From Hyphomonadaceae bacterium UBA1849 (GTDB lineage: Bacteria > Pseudomonadota > Alphaproteobacteria > Caulobacterales > Hyphomonadaceae), in the NCBI GenBank assembly GCA_002338565.1, contig DDIN01000006.1, forward strand, positions 1-64,000: a DNA stretch of 64,000 nucleotides. The letters run 5' to 3'. Below are positions 60,645 to 64,000 of the stretch, piece by piece; the first letter of the stretch is position 1, and the number at the start of each line of letters is the position of its first letter. The notes under the pieces were generated by a model that had not been told where the DNA came from, made no database searches, and worked only from the letters and a program-made list of their open reading frames with translations. The position numbers were made by a program, and so were the translations under genes.

Positions 60645-60683
60645 GCCTCTTCGCGAACAATTTGATGAATGTCGCGAAGAGGC
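60645..60683 (-). promoter_or_regulatory. Strong hairpin between eno and ftsB covering the ftsB ribosome site
   Basis: GCCTCTTCGCGA (60645-60656) is the exact reverse complement of TCGCGAAGAGGC (60672-60683), twelve perfect pairs with a 15-base loop. In the minus-strand transcript the 3' arm contains the AAGAGG ribosome site of ftsB. There is no poly-U tail (TCCCTTCC follows). It may act as a partial terminator, an RNA-stability element for eno, or a translation brake on ftsB. Confidence 0.65.
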
Positions 60684-60695
60684 GTTATGATTCCG

Positions 60696-61970
60696 TTAAG
60701 CCTTCAGCGTGCGACGACCCGCGTATACGCCCTGCTCGTCGAGATCTTCCTCGATACGAATCAGTTGGTTGTATTTCGCGAGACGGTCAGAGCGAGCGAG
60801 CGAGCCTGTTTTGATCTGACCGCAATTCGTCGCAACCGCAAGGTCCGCAATAGTTGTATCTTCGGTTTCACCGGAACGGTGAGACATGACGGCAGAATAG
60901 GAATTGCGCTGAGCAAGGCTAACAGCATCAAGGGTCTCGGTCAGCGTACCGATTTGGTTCACTTTGACGAGGATCGAGTTCGCTGCACCCTTTTCGAGGC
61001 CCATCGCCAGGCGCTTAGGGTTGGTCACAAATAGATCATCACCGACCAGCTGACATTTGTCGCCGATTGCCTGCGTAAGCATTTTCCAGCCTTCCCAGTC
61101 ATCTTCTGCCATACCGTCTTCGATAGACACGATCGGATACTTCGCCACAAGATTTTCGAGGTAGCGAGCCATCTCCTGAGAGCCGAGGTTCTTGCCCTCT
61201 CCCGCCAGAGAATAAATGCCGTCCTTGAAGAATTCTGTAGAAGCGACGTCCAAAGCGAGAACGCAATCATCGCCTGGAGTATATCCAGCCGCCTCAATCG
61301 CTTTCATGATGTAAGCAATGGCATCTTCAGTTGACGAAAGATTTGGGGCAAAGCCGCCCTCGTCTCCAACGTTTGTGTTGTGGCCGTCAGCCTGAAGCTT
61401 GGCTTTAAGTGTGTGGAAGACTTCGGCACCCATGCGGATCGATTCTGCCATGCTGCTCGCACCAACCGGCATGATCATAAATTCCTGAACATCGATCGGG
61501 TTGTCTGCATGCTCGCCGCCATTGATGATGTTCATCATAGGCGTAGGTAGAACACATGCGTTCGCACCACCAACATATCTATAGAGTGGAAGGCCTGACG
61601 CTTCAGCGGCCGCGTGTGCGTTTGCGAGAGACACGCCGAGAAGCGCGTTTGCGCCCAGGCGAGATTTATTCTCGGTGCCGTCGAGTTCAATCAGCGTCAT
61701 ATCGAGACGTCGCTGATCTTCTGATTCCATGCCGGAGAGTGCGTAGAAAATTTCGCCGTTCACAGCCTCTACTGCCTGACGAACGCCCTTGCCGCGATAA
61801 CGGTCGCCACCGTCGCGCAGCTCGTGTGCTTCGTGTATACCAGTGGAAGCACCGGAAGGAACTGCTGCGCGGCCCATAGAGCCATCTTCCAGAGTTACTT
61901 CCACCTCGACAGTCGGATTGCCCCGGCTGTCGAGAATTTCACGAGCGTAGATATCAACGATTTCAGTCAT
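60696..61970 (-). CDS. eno: Enolase
   Basis: Converts 2-phosphoglycerate to phosphoenolpyruvate. 424 residues with AREILDSRGNPTVEVEV (about 9-25), ALLGVSLANAHAAA, the catalytic GDEGGFAPNL, the metal Asp/Glu in ALDVAST, SIEDGMAEDDW and DDLFVTN, and the signature MSHRSGETEDTTIADL split as MSHRSGET. First gene of the eno-ftsB-pdh block on the minus strand. Confidence 0.98.
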   Translation of the reverse strand: MTEIVDIYAREILDSRGNPTVEVEVTLEDGSMGRAAVPSGASTGIHEAHELRDGGDRYRGKGVRQAVEAVNGEIFYALSGMESEDQRRLDMTLIELDGTENKSRLGANALLGVSLANAHAAAEASGLPLYRYVGGANACVLPTPMMNIINGGEHADNPIDVQEFMIMPVGASSMAESIRMGAEVFHTLKAKLQADGHNTNVGDEGGFAPNLSSTEDAIAYIMKAIEAAGYTPGDDCVLALDVASTEFFKDGIYSLAGEGKNLGSQEMARYLENLVAKYPIVSIEDGMAEDDWEGWKMLTQAIGDKCQLVGDDLFVTNPKRLAMGLEKGAANSILVKVNQIGTLTETLDAVSLAQRNSYSAVMSHRSGETEDTTIADLAVATNCGQIKTGSLARSDRLAKYNQLIRIEEDLDEQGVYAGRRTLKA

Positions 61971-62009
61971 TGCGGTCCCTCTTACTTGACGCTGAGAGAC
62001 CTAATGCAC

Positions 62010-62192
62010 TTAGTCGTCTTTTGGTTCAAGCACTTGTCGACCACGATACATGCCTGACTTCAGGTCAATGTGGTGTGGGCGACGCAGTTCACCAGAATCC
62101 GCATCTTCGATAAATGTGTTGCCTTTGAGACGATCGTGCGCGCGGCGCATGTTACGCTTTGACGGCGTCGTCTTCCGCTTAGGAACTGCCAT
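62010..62192 (-). CDS. rpmF: 50S ribosomal protein L32
   Basis: 60 residues; MAVPKRKTTPSKRNMRRAHD is the highly conserved L32 start, followed by the short beta-ribbon tail (LRRPHHIDLKSGMYRGRQV). Like most alphaproteobacterial L32 it lacks the zinc cysteines. It stands alone between eno and pyrG. Confidence 0.97.
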   Translation of the reverse strand: MAVPKRKTTPSKRNMRRAHDRLKGNTFIEDADSGELRRPHHIDLKSGMYRGRQVLEPKDD

Positions 62193-62325
62193 GTGTCTAT
62201 TCCTGAGTATTAATCGGGCTGGGCCCGGAAAACCAAAACGCGTCTAATACACCTGATCGCAAAAACATCAACCCGTCTTGAACACGGATCGGCATTTTTC
62301 CATCAGTTATCAGACAGACTATATA

Positions 62326-63957
62326 TCAGACCAATCGGCTTTGCGTTACTGCAGCGCCGATAAAGCTGGCGAACAGTGGATGCGGTTCGAATGGTCTGGA
62401 TTTGAGTTCAGGGTGGAACTGAACGCCAACGAACCAAGGGTGATCCTTAAGCTCGACGATTTCTGGAAGCACACCATCTGGCGACAGACCCGAAAAGACC
62501 ATGCCTGCGTCTTCAAGTGCTTCTTTATATTTGATGTTCACCTCGTAGCGGTGACGGTGACGCTCTTCAATGGTCTCGGTGCCATAGGCCTCAGCAACTT
62601 TACTCCCCGGCTTGAGAGTCGCTGGATACGCGCCCAGACGCATGGTTCCGCCCAGATCACCATCTTTCGAACGGGTTTCGCGAACATTGTCGCGCGTCCA
62701 TTCTTCAATAAAGCCAACGAGAGCGTCTGAAGGTTCGTCATACTCTGTTGTCCCGGCACCAGAGATGCCCGCCAGCGTGCGAGCTGCCTCGATGACTGAG
62801 AGCTGCATGCCGTAACATATGCCGAAGCAAGGGACGTCGCGTTCACGCGCGAATCGCGCCGCACGCATTTTCCCTGCAGCGCCTCGCTTACCGAAGCCAC
62901 CCGGCAGAATGATACCATTCAGACCGTCGAGCACTTCGAGATCAGCATTCTCGTCATCCAGCGGGGTCGAATCGATCAGCTCGATATTGACCTTCACATT
63001 GTTCGCGAGGCCGCCATGATTGAGTGCTTCCATGACCGACTTATAGGCATCAGGCAGCACGGTATACTTACCAACGAGACCGATACGTACTTCGCCATCC
63101 GGTTTGCGCAGAATATCTGAAATCTGCTGCCAGCGTGTCAGGTCCGGCAGAGGAGCGCCCTTCATGCCGAAATGATGCAACACTTCTGCATCGAGACCTT
63201 CATTGTGGTAGGAAAGCGGCACTTCGTAGATGTGAGAGACATCAGGTGCCTCGATAACGCTTTCAGACCGAACATTACAGAAGAGCGCGATCTTTCGCTT
63301 CTCGTCTGCAGGAATTGGCCGGTCGCAACGACAGAGCAGAACATCCGGCTGGATGCCGATCGAGCGCAGCTCTTTAACCGAGTGCTGCGTCGGCTTCGTT
63401 TTCATTTCACCAGCGCTAGGAATGTAAGGAAGTAGCGTCAGGTGAATAAAGATCGCACGCTCATGGCCGAGCTCTTGTCCCAGCTGGCGGATAGCCTCGA
63501 AGAACGGCAGTCCTTCAATGTCGCCAACTGTGCCGCCGATCTCACACAGAACGAAATCGACGTCGCCCGCATCGCTCAGAACGAACTCTTTGATTGCGTC
63601 GGTTACGTGCGGAATGACCTGAATGGTCGCACCGAGAAAATCACCGCGTCGTTCTTTCTCAAGAATCGTCTGATAGATACGGCCAGTCGTGATGTTGTCG
63701 CTCTGACGTGCAGACACACCTGTAAAGCGCTCATAGTGACCGAGGTCTAGATCGGTCTCGGCGCCATCATCGGTTACGAACACTTCGCCATGTTGATATG
63801 GCGACATCGTGCCGGGATCGACATTAAGATACGGATCAAGCTTACGCAGGCGAACCCGATAACCACGGGCCTGCAGGAGCGCGCCAAGCGCAGCCGATGC
63901 AATACCCTTCCCAAGCGAGGAAACCACGCCGCCAGTAATGAAAATGTAACGCGTCAT
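62326..63957 (-). CDS. pyrG: CTP synthase
   Basis: Aminates UTP to CTP with glutamine. 543 residues: N-terminal synthetase domain with ITGGVVSSLGKGIASAALG (about 7-25), KLDPYLNVDPGTMSPYQHGE (split as LDPYLNVDPG), and EIGGTVGDIEGLPF; C-terminal class I glutamine amidotransferase domain with LPGGFGKRG, CFGICYGMQ (catalytic Cys) and QFHPELKSRP (catalytic His). Its start is 43 bases from the window end. Confidence 0.98.
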   Translation of the reverse strand: MTRYIFITGGVVSSLGKGIASAALGALLQARGYRVRLRKLDPYLNVDPGTMSPYQHGEVFVTDDGAETDLDLGHYERFTGVSARQSDNITTGRIYQTILEKERRGDFLGATIQVIPHVTDAIKEFVLSDAGDVDFVLCEIGGTVGDIEGLPFFEAIRQLGQELGHERAIFIHLTLLPYIPSAGEMKTKPTQHSVKELRSIGIQPDVLLCRCDRPIPADEKRKIALFCNVRSESVIEAPDVSHIYEVPLSYHNEGLDAEVLHHFGMKGAPLPDLTRWQQISDILRKPDGEVRIGLVGKYTVLPDAYKSVMEALNHGGLANNVKVNIELIDSTPLDDENADLEVLDGLNGIILPGGFGKRGAAGKMRAARFARERDVPCFGICYGMQLSVIEAARTLAGISGAGTTEYDEPSDALVGFIEEWTRDNVRETRSKDGDLGGTMRLGAYPATLKPGSKVAEAYGTETIEERHRHRYEVNIKYKEALEDAGMVFSGLSPDGVLPEIVELKDHPWFVGVQFHPELKSRPFEPHPLFASFIGAAVTQSRLV

Positions 63958-64000
63958 GGACTCGTAGCTTACAGGATTCGAGAAATGATTCGAGTTAGTT

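Overview
The window reads as chromosome of an alphaproteobacterium, most likely a marine member of the Hyphomonadaceae/Caulobacterales side of the class (inference from gene content and order, not from a database search). Supporting points are the tandem dusB-ntrB-ntrC-ntrY-ntrX block followed by trkA, trkH, hfq and hflX; sdhE between recG and mfd; a pyruvate dehydrogenase E1-beta subunit that carries its own lipoyl domain; an NDUFS4-like complex I accessory subunit; and a protein built like the Caulobacter cyclic-di-GMP receptor PopA. Coding density is high, many genes overlap by 1-4 bases, and several starts are TTG or GTG. I see no prophage, insertion sequence, CRISPR array or integrase.

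Layout. 1-3480: end of a tRNA (probably Pro), the complex I subunit, tRNA-Arg(TCT) and a sulfur amino-acid operon on the minus strand (cysteine synthase-like, mercaptopyruvate sulfurtransferase, cystathionine beta-lyase). 3650-9147: a secreted protein, then a tightly overlapping minus-strand operon of photolyase, FAD oxidoreductase, DUF1365 and cyclopropane-fatty-acid-synthase-like methyltransferase, which looks like a light/oxidative-stress lipid and DNA protection unit. 9274-18561: hldE, a DUF3089-like protein, a DUF502 membrane protein, recG, sdhE, mfd. 18543-23364: the PopA-like protein, a CaiB/racemase family enzyme, a histidine phosphatase and 3-oxoacid CoA-transferase A/B. 23433-30409: the least ordinary part, with two TetR-type regulators and a five-gene exported redox cluster (Tat lipoprotein HiPIP, an exported protein I cannot assign, a DUF1592/DUF1588 haem protein, a Tat-exported DUF1552 protein and a lipoprotein cytochrome c-prime-like protein). 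30503-38383: a GST-like protein, tRNA-Ser(TGA), rlpA, a D,D-carboxypeptidase, then tmk-holB-tatD-MBL hydrolase-mazG. 38397-50109: minus-strand block hflX, hfq, trkH, trkA, ntrX, ntrY, ntrC, ntrB, dusB (nitrogen sensing, potassium uptake, RNA chaperone). 50168-55103: ispDF, cinA, ratA, lipA and an acyl-ACP/CoA synthetase. 55104-63957: minus-strand central metabolism (pyrG, rpmF, eno, ftsB, pdhA, pdhB, pdhC, lpd).

How the parts connect. lipA makes the lipoyl cofactor used by the lipoyl domains of the neighbouring pyruvate dehydrogenase genes; eno supplies the phosphoenolpyruvate that becomes their pyruvate; sdhE flavinylates succinate dehydrogenase. The exported cluster at 25113-30409 has every property of a periplasmic electron-transfer system (two Tat signals, two lipoboxes, two haem c sites, one Fe-S protein) but its substrate is unknown, and it sits divergent from a TetR regulator with a perfect inverted repeat between them. 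It is my best candidate for an undescribed system. The best single-protein finding is the PopA-like protein, whose GGDEF signature is destroyed while the cyclic-di-GMP inhibitory-site motif is intact.
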